A stretch of 64,000 nucleotides of DNA. Origin: Aestuariibaculum marinum. GTDB taxonomy: Bacteria; Bacteroidota; Bacteroidia; Flavobacteriales; Flavobacteriaceae. The DNA is taken from contig NZ_JACVXD010000007.1 in assembly GCF_014596975.1 (NCBI RefSeq), forward strand, positions 95,510 to 159,509, in the 5' to 3' direction. Made by a program: the position numbers and the translations under genes. Positions within the stretch are counted from its first letter, which is position 1, and each line of letters begins with the position of its first letter. Below the pieces are notes generated by a model. The model did no database searches and was not told the DNA's origin. It saw nothing but the letters and a program-made list of their open reading frames with translations. Below are positions 16,722 to 26,020 of the stretch, piece after piece.

Positions 16722-17954
16722 ATGGAGAATATCGCGTTAATTGAATCTTTTTCAGAATTCAAAGACGATAAGCTAATTGACCGTGTTACGTTAATGGCGA
16801 TTTTAGAGGAAGTGTTTAGAAGTGCCTTAAAGAAGAAATATGGTGATGATGATAATTTCGATATTATTGTAAACCCTGACAAAGGAGATTTAGAGATCTG
16901 GAGAAACAGAGTTGTGGTAGCTGATGGTGAAGTAGAGGATCCAAATCAGGAAATTTCATTAACTGAAGCTCGTAAAATTGAACCAGATTTCGAGGTAGGT
17001 GAAGACGTATCAGAGGAAGTAAAGCTTATAGATTTAGGAAGACGTGCTATTTTAGCATTGCGCCAAAATTTAATCTCAAAAATTCACGAACACGACAATA
17101 CAATAGTATTTAAGCAATTTAAAGACTTAGTAGGAGAAATATATACTGCCGAAGTGCACCATATTCGTCACAGAGCAGTAATTTTGTTAGATGATGAAGG
17201 AAACGAAATTGTTTTACCGAAAGACAAACAAATTCCTTCAGATTTCTTTAGAAAAGGAGATAATGTAAGAGGGGTAATTGACAGTGTTGAGCTTAAAGGG
17301 GCAAAACCAACAATTATCATGTCAAGAACATCACCTTCATTCTTAGAGAAATTGTTCGAACAAGAAATTCCAGAGGTATTCGATGGTTTAATTACGATTA
17401 AAAACGTAGTAAGAATACCAGGTGAAAAGGCGAAAGTAGCGGTAGATTCTTATGATGATAGAATCGATCCGGTTGGAGCTTGTGTGGGTATGAAAGGATC
17501 AAGAATTCACGGGATTGTTCGTGAGTTAGGAAACGAAAACATCGACGTTATTAACTATACTAATAACTTACAATTATATATTACAAGAGCATTAAGCCCT
17601 GCAAGAGTAACTTCAATCAAAATTGATGAAGAAAACAAACGTGCAGAGGTCATCTTAAAGCCAGAAGAGGTAAGTAAAGCGATTGGTAGAGGTGGTCATA
17701 ACATCCGTTTAGCAGGCCAGTTAACAGGGTATGATATCGATGTGTTTAGAGAAGGTGCTGAGGAAGATGTTGAATTAACAGAGTTCTCAGATGAAATAGA
17801 AGGGTGGATTATTGAAGAGTTTAGTAGAGTTGGATTAGATACTGCAAAGAGTATTTTAGAAGAGGATATTAAGGATTTAGTAAAACGTACCGATTTAGAA
17901 GAAGAAACAATTAAAGAAGTTATTAGAATTTTAAGAGAAGAATTCGAAGAATAA
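16722..17954 (+). CDS. nusA: Transcription termination/antitermination factor NusA
   Basis: The 410-residue protein has the RNA-polymerase-binding N-terminal domain (about 1-125), an S1 domain (about 130-200, including EIYTAEVHHIRHRAVIL) and two KH domains (about 225-345), with GMKGSRIHGIVREL and the second KH motif GRGGHNIRLAGQLTG. The C-terminal acidic repeats of gamma-proteobacteria are missing except for a short acidic tail, giving the normal short form. NusA modulates pausing, termination and rRNA antitermination. It is the second gene of the operon, so the hairpin in the leader would control its own synthesis. Confidence 0.96.
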   Translation: MENIALIESFSEFKDDKLIDRVTLMAILEEVFRSALKKKYGDDDNFDIIVNPDKGDLEIWRNRVVVADGEVEDPNQEISLTEARKIEPDFEVGEDVSEEVKLIDLGRRAILALRQNLISKIHEHDNTIVFKQFKDLVGEIYTAEVHHIRHRAVILLDDEGNEIVLPKDKQIPSDFFRKGDNVRGVIDSVELKGAKPTIIMSRTSPSFLEKLFEQEIPEVFDGLITIKNVVRIPGEKAKVAVDSYDDRIDPVGACVGMKGSRIHGIVRELGNENIDVINYTNNLQLYITRALSPARVTSIKIDEENKRAEVILKPEEVSKAIGRGGHNIRLAGQLTGYDIDVFREGAEEDVELTEFSDEIEGWIIEEFSRVGLDTAKSILEEDIKDLVKRTDLEEETIKEVIRILREEFEE

Positions 17955-17958
17955 CATA

Positions 17959-17966
17959 TATATTTG
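17959..17966 (+). promoter_or_regulatory. Possible internal -7 box before infB
   Basis: TATATTTG occurs in the 31-bp gap between nusA and infB, 19 bp before the infB ATG. No TTG box is found at 17-23 bp. It could give extra infB transcription, or be chance in AT-rich DNA. Confidence 0.3.
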
Positions 17967-17985
17967 AGTATTTTAAAGGCAATTT

Positions 17986-20811
17986 ATGGCTGAAACAATT
18001 AGATTAAATAAAGTATTACGCGAGCTGAATATTTCTTTAGATCGTGCCGTAGAATTTTTAGATTCTAAAGGTATCGAAATAGAGAAGCGACCAACCACGA
18101 AGATTTCCGAGGAAGTGTATAATGTGCTTTCTAGTGAGTTTCAAGTAGATGCAAATAAAAAAGTTGCATCTAAAGAGGTTAGTGAAGCTAAGCAGAAAGA
18201 AAAAGAGGAGCTGCGAGAGCAACGTGAGCGTGAACTTGAAGAAAAACAAAAGGAGGCAGCTAGAAAGGAAGAAATTGTAAAAGCCACTAAAATACTTTCT
18301 GGTCCTAAGCAAGTAGGTAAAATCGATTTAGATTCGAAAAAACCTACTGAAACTCCTCAGGCTGAAACACCAGAACCACCAAAACAGGAAGAACCGAAGG
18401 TTGAAGCGTCTAAAGAAGAGCCTGCAAAACCTGAAGCGCCAAAAGAGGTGGAACAACCAGAAGTTAAAGCAGAAGCTCCTAAGCAAGCACCAAAACAAGA
18501 AGAGAAAGCTAAGGTTGAATCTTCTAAGCCTGCAGCAGCGAAGAAGCCTAAAGAACATAAAGGTCCTGAAGTTGAGAAAAAACTTGTAACCAACGAGAAT
18601 GGTGAAGTTGTTTCTGAAGAGAAAGTAAAAACACAGTACCAAAAGCTTACAGGTCCTAAAATTGCAGGAGACAAAATTGATTTATCTCAATTTAATAAGC
18701 CTAAGAAGAAGAAGGACGATAAGAAAGGTGATAATAAGCAGGGTGGTGATGCTTCTAATAAGAAAAAACGTCGACGTATAAGTAAATCCGGAGGACCTAA
18801 CCAAGGTGGTCAAGGTGGAGATAACAGAGGAAACTCTAACAGATCGAACGACCGTTTTAACAAAGGAGGAAACAAAGGAAGACGCCCTATTATTAAGGAA
18901 GATCCTAGTGAAGAAGATGTGAAAAAACAAGTGCGTGAAACACTTGAAAAACTTCAAGGTAAATCTTCTAAAGGTAAAGGAGCGAAATACCGTAGAGATA
19001 AGAGAGATCAGCACAGAGATCAAACTCAAAAAGAGTTACAACAAGAAGCTGCAGATAGCAAGATTCTTAAAGTAACGGAGTTTGTTACCGCAAATGAGGT
19101 AGCAACTATGATGGACGTGCCGGTAACTTCTATTATCTCAGCATGTATGTCACTTGGTATGATGGTAACCATGAATCAGCGTTTAGATGCTGAAACATTG
19201 GCTATTGTTGCTGAAGAGTTTGGTTATAAGGTAGAATTTGTAACAGCAGATATTGAGGAATCAATTGAAGTTGTTGAAGATAAAGAAGAAGATTTAAAAC
19301 CAAGAGCGCCGATTGTTACCGTAATGGGGCACGTAGACCACGGTAAGACATCGCTTTTAGATTACATCCGTAAGGAAAATGTAATTGCAGGGGAGTCTGG
19401 TGGTATTACACAGCACATTGGAGCTTATGGGGTTGAATTAGAGAACGGACAAAAAATAGCATTCCTTGATACACCAGGTCACGAGGCCTTTACAGCGATG
19501 CGTGCGCGTGGTGCCCAAGTAACCGATATTGCTATTATTGTTGCTGCGGCCGATGATGATATCATGCCACAAACTAAAGAGGCGATTTCGCATGCACAGG
19601 CAGCTGGTGTTCCAATTGTATTCGCGATTAACAAAATAGATAAGCCGACAGCAAATCCTGATAAGATTAAAGAAGGATTAGCAAATATGAACCTTTTAGT
19701 AGAAGATTGGGGTGGTAAAATTCAATCCCACGATATCTCTGCAAAAATGGGAACAGGTGTTAAGGAATTATTAGAAAAAGTATTACTTGAAGCTGAGTTA
19801 TTAGAGCTTAAAGCAAACCCTGCGAAACCAGCTGTTGGTACAGTGGTTGAGGCTTTCCTTGATAAAGGTAGAGGTTATGTAGCAACGGTATTAGTTACCG
19901 GAGGTACTCTTAGGGTGGGAGATTACGTTTTAGCTGGTAAGAATAGTGGTAAAGTAAAAGCTATGCACGATGAGCGTGGTAATGATGTTGTTGAAGCTGG
20001 TCCGTCTACTCCGGTATCAATTCTCGGTTTAGATGGTGCACCACAGGCAGGCGATAAATTCAATGTATTTGAAGACGAGCGTGAAGCCAAACAAATTGCG
20101 GCTAAGCGTTCTCAGTTACAACGTGAGCAATCTGTGCGTACACAACGTCATATTACACTTGATGAAATCGGACGTCGTATTGCATTAGGTGACTTTAAAG
20201 AATTAAACATCATCCTTAAAGGTGATGTGGATGGTTCTGTTGAAGCGCTTACCGATTCGTTCCAGAAATTATCAACTGAAGAAATTCAGGTTAACATCCT
20301 ACATAAAGGTGTTGGGGCGATTACCGAAAGTGATGTGTTATTAGCTTCGGCTTCTGATGCGATTATTATCGGATTTAATGTGCGCCCTGTTGGTAACGCC
20401 CGTGCAACAGCTGATAGAGAGGAAATCGATATTAGAACATACTCCATTATTTATGATGCTATTAATGACCTTAAAGATGCGATGGAAGGTATGTTATCTC
20501 CAGAGTTTAAAGAAGAGGTTACCGGTACCGCAGAGATTAGAGAAATCTTTAAAGTATCTAAAATTGGTAGCATAGCCGGATGTATGGTAACGAATGGTAA
20601 GATCTTAAGAAGTTCAGGTGTTCGTATCATTAGAGATGGTGTGGTAGTCTTCACTGGTGAATTAGCTTCTCTTAAACGTTTCAAAGACGATGTTAAGGAA
20701 GTAACTAAAGGTTACGATTGTGGTATGCAAATTAAGAATTACAATGATATTAAAGAAGGAGATATCATTGAAGCATTCCACGAAGTTGAAGTTAAGAAAA
20801 AGCTTAAATAA
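17986..20811 (+). CDS. infB: Translation initiation factor IF-2
   Basis: The 941-residue protein has the IF2 N-terminal domain (about 1-60), a very long Lys/Glu/Pro/Gly-rich disordered region (about 60-360), a second IF2N-type segment, then the GTPase core with G1 GHVDHGKT (448-455), G3 DTPGH and G4 NKID. Beta-barrel and fMet-tRNA-binding domains follow. IF-2 recruits initiator tRNA to the 30S subunit in a GTP-dependent step. It is third in rimP-nusA-infB. The disordered part contains RGG-like stretches ([15 protein letters not shown]), typical of Bacteroidota homologues. A terminator follows 11 bp after the stop codon. Confidence 0.97.
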   Translation: MAETIRLNKVLRELNISLDRAVEFLDSKGIEIEKRPTTKISEEVYNVLSSEFQVDANKKVASKEVSEAKQKEKEELREQRERELEEKQKEAARKEEIVKATKILSGPKQVGKIDLDSKKPTETPQAETPEPPKQEEPKVEASKEEPAKPEAPKEVEQPEVKAEAPKQAPKQEEKAKVESSKPAAAKKPKEHKGPEVEKKLVTNENGEVVSEEKVKTQYQKLTGPKIAGDKIDLSQFNKPKKKKDDKKGDNKQGGDASNKKKRRRISKSGGPNQGGQGGDNRGNSNRSNDRFNKGGNKGRRPIIKEDPSEEDVKKQVRETLEKLQGKSSKGKGAKYRRDKRDQHRDQTQKELQQEAADSKILKVTEFVTANEVATMMDVPVTSIISACMSLGMMVTMNQRLDAETLAIVAEEFGYKVEFVTADIEESIEVVEDKEEDLKPRAPIVTVMGHVDHGKTSLLDYIRKENVIAGESGGITQHIGAYGVELENGQKIAFLDTPGHEAFTAMRARGAQVTDIAIIVAAADDDIMPQTKEAISHAQAAGVPIVFAINKIDKPTANPDKIKEGLANMNLLVEDWGGKIQSHDISAKMGTGVKELLEKVLLEAELLELKANPAKPAVGTVVEAFLDKGRGYVATVLVTGGTLRVGDYVLAGKNSGKVKAMHDERGNDVVEAGPSTPVSILGLDGAPQAGDKFNVFEDEREAKQIAAKRSQLQREQSVRTQRHITLDEIGRRIALGDFKELNIILKGDVDGSVEALTDSFQKLSTEEIQVNILHKGVGAITESDVLLASASDAIIIGFNVRPVGNARATADREEIDIRTYSIIYDAINDLKDAMEGMLSPEFKEEVTGTAEIREIFKVSKIGSIAGCMVTNGKILRSSGVRIIRDGVVVFTGELASLKRFKDDVKEVTKGYDCGMQIKNYNDIKEGDIIEAFHEVEVKKKLK

Positions 20812-20822
20812 TAGCTGGATAA

Positions 20823-20857
20823 TAAAAAAAGGCGCTTGTATTACAAGCGCCTTTTTT
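20823..20857 (+). terminator. Intrinsic terminator of infB operon
   Basis: The 9-bp stem GGCGCTTGT / ACAAGCGCC has a 3-nt loop, preceded by an A run and followed by a T run. It lies just after infB. Confidence 0.92.
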
Positions 20858-20892
20858 GTTTGAAAAAATACACTATCTGCTTATTTAAAAGT

Positions 20893-20926
20893 ATAAAAAA
20901 AGCGACCGGTTAAGGTCGCTTTTTGT
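20893..20926 (-). terminator. Intrinsic terminator of the SPOR gene
   Basis: The stem AGCGACC / GGTCGCT has A and T runs on both sides, 18 bp beyond the stop of the minus-strand SPOR gene. It would also act as a second terminator for infB. Confidence 0.82.
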
Positions 20927-20943
20927 GTGTTTTATAAATAGAA

Positions 20944-21339
20944 TTAACTTGACTTTTTAGGCTTGAAAATAAATGCTGTCGGGAATTCAGCTTTTATTTT
21001 TTTTAATGCTCTATCGGCTTCTAAACGTGTTCTGAAATTACCCGCCCAAATTTTGAAATTAGGAGTTTCATATTGAAGGGTTGCGCGCCAGTCTGGGAAA
21101 AGATCGGTGAATTCTTCTTGTGTCGATTCTGCTTTGGCTCTGTTGCCCGAATAAATTTGTATTCTATATCTTTCAGAATCATTTTCACTACTGTTCATTT
21201 CTTTTTTTAACTTCAATAAAGTAGGAATGTTTCTATCCTGATTTATAGTAACCTTACCTTCTTGTGCATAACAAAAATTAGTTACAATAACAATGACAAA
21301 AGTTCTTAAGAGCTTGATTTTTAATTTCAAAGGTTTCAT
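20944..21339 (-). CDS. SPOR domain protein, exported
   Basis: The 131-residue protein has an N-terminal signal peptide (hydrophobic segment about 10-25 ending CYAQ) and one SPOR domain at about 55-128, with YRIQIYSGNRAKAES and FKIWAGNFRTRLEADRAL, the usual two-repeat layout. SPOR domains bind denuded peptidoglycan strands, often at division sites. A small stand-alone periplasmic SPOR protein is common in flavobacteria; its partner is not known. A TACATTTG box lies on the minus strand at 21364-21357, about 18 bp upstream. It is monocistronic and divergent from the respiratory operon. Confidence 0.85.
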   Translation of the reverse strand: MKPLKLKIKLLRTFVIVIVTNFCYAQEGKVTINQDRNIPTLLKLKKEMNSSENDSERYRIQIYSGNRAKAESTQEEFTDLFPDWRATLQYETPNFKIWAGNFRTRLEADRALKKIKAEFPTAFIFKPKKSS

Positions 21340-21463
21340 TTTGTATTGGGTTTATGCAAATGTATACGTAATAAAGTAATTTCGAGGCTATTTTTATTAT
21401 TTAGAATCCCTCTAAATTAGCTATTAACGCTTGTCTAACATTTCTATATACGAGTTTAAATGT

Positions 21464-21471
21464 TACTTTTG
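21464..21471 (+). promoter_or_regulatory. -7 box of the act-cox operon
   Basis: TACTTTTG lies 38 bp upstream of the first possible actA start. The TTG at 21431 is too far (30 bp), so only the -7 box is proposed. It would drive the eight-gene operon actABCDEF-coxBA. Confidence 0.42.
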
Positions 21472-21509
21472 CGAGAGATTTTATAACTGCGTTTTTTTTA
21501 AATTATTGT

Positions 21510-22850
21510 ATGAAAAAACCATACCAAAGTTTAGAAGTTAATATAACCAACAATATGAAAAAGGTGATTCACCGTAAATTAAGCAAGAACATACTTGGTT
21601 TAGGTTTAATTATTTTATTAGTCTTTACCGCATCCCTTTCTGCTCAGGAAGGAGATCCAGCAAAAGGAAAATCATTATTTAACGCGAATTGTGCTGCTTG
21701 TCACCAATTAGATAAAAAGATGACAGGTCCAGCGCTTCGAAATGTTGAGGCGCGTCTAGCTGATGAGCAAGGATTAGATAGAGCATGGATTTATGATTGG
21801 GTTCATAATAGTGCTGGTGTTATCAAGTCTGGTGATGCTTATGGAAACAAAGTATACAATGAGTATGGTGGCGCAGCAATGACTGCTTTTCCTCAGTTGT
21901 CAGAAAAAGATATTGACGATATCTTAGCGTATACAGCAGAGGTTAAAAAAGAAGCGCCTGCTGCGGCTGCAACAGCTGCAACTGGAGCTCAAACCGGAGC
22001 TGCGACTGGAGGTGTGTCTAACGAGTTAGTGTTAGGGGCGCTTGCTGTTCTATTTATGTTACTAGCCATCGGTTTATTTTTAGTAAACAAAACGCTTCGT
22101 CGTTTTGCTGAAGCTCAAGGTGTAGAATTGCCTGAGGAAACTAAAAGAATGCCGTTATGGAAAGCATTTGTTAAAAATCAATTTTTAATGTTGGTTTCTG
22201 CAATCTTTTTATTGCTTGCTGGAGCTTACTTTATTTACGGATATTTAATGCAAGTTGGAGTTGATCAAGGGTATCAGCCAGTACAACCAATTCATTTCTC
22301 ACATAAAATTCATGCTGGTGACAACGGTATCGATTGTAAATACTGTCACTCTTCAGCTCGTGTAAGTAAAACATCAGGTATTCCATCTGTAAATGTTTGT
22401 ATGAACTGTCATAAATCTATTTATGAGTACAACGGTGAAACAAGTGCAGAGTATACAAAAGAGTTCTATGATGATCAAATCAAGAAATTGTATGCGGCAG
22501 CAGGATGGGATGATGCAAACCAAAAGTACACAGGTGATTCACATCCGGTAAAATGGGTTCGTATTCACAACTTACCAGACTTCGTTTATTTCAATCACTC
22601 TCAGCACGTTTCTGTGGCTGGTGTTGAATGTCAAACATGTCACGGTCCGGTAGAGGAAATGGAAGTAATGTATCAACATGCGCCATTAACAATGGGGTGG
22701 TGTATCGAATGTCACAGGACTACAAATGTTAAGGTAGAGGATAACGCTTACTACGAGAAAATTCACGCTGAATTATCTAGGAAGTATGGTGTAGATAAGC
22801 TTACAGCTGCGCAAATGGGTGGTTTAGAATGTGGAAAATGCCACTATTAA
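21510..22850 (+). CDS. actA: Alternative complex III, ActA-type multihaem cytochrome c fused to a monohaem domain
   Basis: The 446-residue protein has six haem c motifs. The first is CAACH (61-65), in a class I cytochrome domain right after the signal peptide (cleavage near ASLSAQ). After a low-complexity Ala/Thr linker and two membrane segments (about 175-190 and 225-245) come five more CxxCH motifs starting at 276, 297, 374, 398 and 441. The latter part is the pentahaem ActA of alternative complex III, which moves electrons from quinol to the terminal oxidase. The extra N-terminal monohaem domain is a fusion. An ATG at 21555 would give a shorter, more standard signal peptide and may be the true start. 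Confidence 0.92.
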   Translation: MKKPYQSLEVNITNNMKKVIHRKLSKNILGLGLIILLVFTASLSAQEGDPAKGKSLFNANCAACHQLDKKMTGPALRNVEARLADEQGLDRAWIYDWVHNSAGVIKSGDAYGNKVYNEYGGAAMTAFPQLSEKDIDDILAYTAEVKKEAPAAAATAATGAQTGAATGGVSNELVLGALAVLFMLLAIGLFLVNKTLRRFAEAQGVELPEETKRMPLWKAFVKNQFLMLVSAIFLLLAGAYFIYGYLMQVGVDQGYQPVQPIHFSHKIHAGDNGIDCKYCHSSARVSKTSGIPSVNVCMNCHKSIYEYNGETSAEYTKEFYDDQIKKLYAAAGWDDANQKYTGDSHPVKWVRIHNLPDFVYFNHSQHVSVAGVECQTCHGPVEEMEVMYQHAPLTMGWCIECHRTTNVKVEDNAYYEKIHAELSRKYGVDKLTAAQMGGLECGKCHY

Positions 22851-22884
22851 TAAAATTTAATAAGAAGTAATTCAATTATATAAT

Positions 22885-25800
22885 ATGTCATCAAACAAGA
22901 AATACTGGAAAAGTGTTGAAGAGCTAAACGAGAATAGCTCTATTGTTGAGACGCTAAAACAAAACGAGTTTGTAGAAGAGATTCCTACAGATGAATTTTT
23001 AGGTGATAAAAATGCATTAGAGTCTAGTTCTACAACGCGTCGCGATTTCTTAAAATATGTAGGATTCAGTACGGCTGCAGCTTCATTAGCTGCGTGTGAG
23101 GGTCCTGTAGTTAAGTCGATTCCTTATGTAGTGCAACCAGAAGAAATTATTCCTGGTGTGGCTAACTACTATGCGACTACTATCGCTGATGGTTTCGATT
23201 TTGCTAGTGTTTTAGTGAAAACACGTGAAGGTCGTCCAATTAAGATTGAAAATAATACTTTGGCTGCTACTAATGGTAGCGCTAATGCCAGAGTTAATGC
23301 TTCGGTTTTAGGATTGTATGATAGTTTAAGAGTACAAGGTCCTAAAAAAGATGGTGAAGCCATCACTTGGGGTGATTTCGATGCTGATACGACTAAAAAA
23401 TTAAATGAGTTAAAAGCGGCTAACAAGAAGATTGTTGTGTTAACACAAACTTTTGCGAGCCCTTCTACACGTAACTTAATCGCAGACTTTAAAGAAGAGT
23501 ACGGGAATGTTCAGCACGTGGTATATGATGCTGTTTCAGAATCTGCTGCTTTAGATGCGTTCCAGGCTAAATATGGTAAGCGTGCTTTAGCTAACTACGA
23601 CTTCTCTAAAGCGATGACTATTGTATCTGTTGGAGCTGATTTCTTAGGTGACTGGCAAGGTGGTGGATTTGATTCTGGCTATGCTAAGAACAAAGTACCT
23701 AACCACGGTAAAATGTCGCGTCACATTCAGTTTGAATCTAACATGTCGTTAACAGGAGCTAATGCTGATAAACGTGTGCCTTTAACACCAAGTCAGCAAA
23801 AAGTAGCTTTAGCTAAATTATATAGTTATGTGGTTGGTGGTGCCGTGTCAGGTGAGTTACCAGCACACATAGATGAAGCTGTTCAAAAAGCAGCTGCACA
23901 ATTAAAGAAAGCCGGATCTAACGGGGTTGTCGTTACAGGGATTCAAGATGTAAATGCACAAACCGTTGTTCTAGAAATAAACGAATATTTAGCAAGTAAA
24001 GCATTTGATGCTAAAGCTGCTATTAAAACAAGACAAGGTAATGCTAAGGATGTGGCTAACTTAGTGGCTGAAATGAAAGCTGGTAAAGTGGCTGCAATCA
24101 TTATGGCTGGTGTTAACCCAGTGTATACGTTACCAAATGCTGCGGATTTTGCTGAAGGATTAAAGAAAACTGAATTATCTATTGTTTTCTCAATGAAAGA
24201 AGATGAAACAGCTTCAGAATCTCAGTACATCGCGGCAACGCCTCACTATTTAGAGTCTTGGGGAGATGTTGAAATTAAAAACGGACACTATGCATTAATG
24301 CAGCCAACAATTCGTCCGTTATTCGATACAAGACAATTCCAGGAAGCCTTATTAATCTGGACTTCTAATAATGTTGCTTACAACGATTACATTAAAGAAA
24401 TCTGGACTTCAGATATCTTAAACGGTGCATCATTTAACCAAGCGTTACACGATGGACAGTTTGTATCTGAGTCAGTTCATGAAATCGATAATATTGATGC
24501 TTTAGAAGGTTTAACGGAGAACAATGAAGTTGAGAAACCATCTAATGCTGCAGCCAGTGCTTTAGCCGCTTCTGCAAAAGGTTCAGGTTTACAGTTGTCG
24601 CTATATACTAAAACAGGTATGGGAGACGGACAGCAAGCCAATAACCCTTGGTTACAAGAGTTTCCAGATCCAATTACTAGAACCTCTTGGGATAACTACT
24701 TAACAGTATCTAAAGCAGATGCTGATGCCTTAGGATTAATGAACAAAAACGTTGCTAACGGTGCATTAAACGGTAGTTATGCAAAAGTTACAGTTAACGG
24801 TACATCATTAGTTGTTCCTGTGTTAATTCAGCCAGGTCAGGCTAAAGGTTCTGTTGGTTTAGCATTTGGTTATGGTAAAACAAAAGGAATCAAAGAAGAA
24901 ATGCAAACCGGAGTTAATGCTTATGCATTATACCATAACTTCAATACCGTACAGGATGTAACGGTTGAAGCTGCCGAAGGAGAGCATGAATTCGCTTGTG
25001 TACAGTTACACAACACCCTAATGGGACGTGGTGATATTGTAAAGGAAACTACTTTAGAAGTATTCAATACAAAAGATAAGAAATACTGGAATGCGATTCC
25101 TCAGGTGTCATTAAACCACGAGGAAACTCCGGTAACATCACCAGATGTTGATTTATGGGATGAATTTGATCGTTCTATCGGTCACCACTTCAACTTATCA
25201 ATCGACTTAAATGCATGTACAGGATGTGGGGCTTGTGTTATTGCTTGTCACGCAGAAAACAATGTGCCTGTAGTAGGTAAAACAGAAGTACGTCGTAGCC
25301 GTGATATGCACTGGTTACGTATCGATAGATATTATTCATCTGAAGAGTCATTCGCAGGTGATGATGAGAAGAAAGATAACATCTCTGGTTTAGGAAGCTC
25401 ATTAAGTGAGTTCGGTGAAATGGAGAACGCTTCGGCAAATCCACAAGTTGCCTTCCAACCAGTAATGTGTCAGCACTGTAACCACGCACCTTGTGAAACT
25501 GTATGTCCTGTGGCAGCAACATCACATGGTCGTCAAGGTCAAAACCACATGGCGTACAACCGTTGTGTAGGTACTAGGTACTGTGCTAACAACTGTCCTT
25601 ATAAAGTACGTCGTTTCAACTGGTTCTTATACAATGGTAATGATGAGTTCGATTATCATATGAATGATGATTTAGGACGTATGGTATTAAATCCAGATGT
25701 TGTAGTTCGTTCTCGTGGTGTAATGGAGAAATGTTCGATGTGTATTCAAATGACACAAAAAACAGTTCTTGACGCAAAACGTGACGGACGTATCATTAAA

Positions 25801-25992
25801 GATGGTGAATTCCAAACAGCATGTTCTGCAGCTTGTTCTAGTGGAGCAATGACCTTTGGTGACATCAACGATAAGGAAAGTGAAGTTGCGAAACTTAAGG
25901 AAGATAACCGTATGTATCACTTACTTGAGCACGTAGGTACAAAACCAAACGTGATGTATCAAACTAAAGTGAGAAATACAACTGAAGCATAA
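22885..25992 (+). CDS. actB: Alternative complex III, ActB iron-sulfur/molybdopterin-like subunit
   Basis: The 1035-residue protein joins a large molybdopterin-oxidoreductase-like domain (about 80-740) with a C-terminal ferredoxin domain holding four cysteine groups: CTGCGACVIAC, CQHCNHAPCETVC, CVGTRYCANNC and CSMCIQM/CSAAC. In characterised complexes this subunit carries Fe-S clusters but no molybdenum. The Tat-like signal TTRRDFLK sits at residues 50-57, far from the N terminus, and is followed by LAAC (Cys71), which fits a lipobox. This is the TAT-variant arrangement seen in Bacteroidota. The protein acts on the periplasmic side of the inner membrane, next to ActC. Confidence 0.94.
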   Translation: MSSNKKYWKSVEELNENSSIVETLKQNEFVEEIPTDEFLGDKNALESSSTTRRDFLKYVGFSTAAASLAACEGPVVKSIPYVVQPEEIIPGVANYYATTIADGFDFASVLVKTREGRPIKIENNTLAATNGSANARVNASVLGLYDSLRVQGPKKDGEAITWGDFDADTTKKLNELKAANKKIVVLTQTFASPSTRNLIADFKEEYGNVQHVVYDAVSESAALDAFQAKYGKRALANYDFSKAMTIVSVGADFLGDWQGGGFDSGYAKNKVPNHGKMSRHIQFESNMSLTGANADKRVPLTPSQQKVALAKLYSYVVGGAVSGELPAHIDEAVQKAAAQLKKAGSNGVVVTGIQDVNAQTVVLEINEYLASKAFDAKAAIKTRQGNAKDVANLVAEMKAGKVAAIIMAGVNPVYTLPNAADFAEGLKKTELSIVFSMKEDETASESQYIAATPHYLESWGDVEIKNGHYALMQPTIRPLFDTRQFQEALLIWTSNNVAYNDYIKEIWTSDILNGASFNQALHDGQFVSESVHEIDNIDALEGLTENNEVEKPSNAAASALAASAKGSGLQLSLYTKTGMGDGQQANNPWLQEFPDPITRTSWDNYLTVSKADADALGLMNKNVANGALNGSYAKVTVNGTSLVVPVLIQPGQAKGSVGLAFGYGKTKGIKEEMQTGVNAYALYHNFNTVQDVTVEAAEGEHEFACVQLHNTLMGRGDIVKETTLEVFNTKDKKYWNAIPQVSLNHEETPVTSPDVDLWDEFDRSIGHHFNLSIDLNACTGCGACVIACHAENNVPVVGKTEVRRSRDMHWLRIDRYYSSEESFAGDDEKKDNISGLGSSLSEFGEMENASANPQVAFQPVMCQHCNHAPCETVCPVAATSHGRQGQNHMAYNRCVGTRYCANNCPYKVRRFNWFLYNGNDEFDYHMNDDLGRMVLNPDVVVRSRGVMEKCSMCIQMTQKTVLDAKRDGRIIKDGEFQTACSAACSSGAMTFGDINDKESEVAKLKEDNRMYHLLEHVGTKPNVMYQTKVRNTTEA

Positions 25993-26020
25993 ATCTAATT
26001 AAAGAATCAATTATATAATT

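Noticed and set aside
18328..19029. Several long antisense frames across the infB N-terminal region
   Set aside because: They are a by-product of the Lys/Glu-rich repeats of IF-2; the translations are low-complexity Phe/Leu/Ser/Arg strings without starts or family features.
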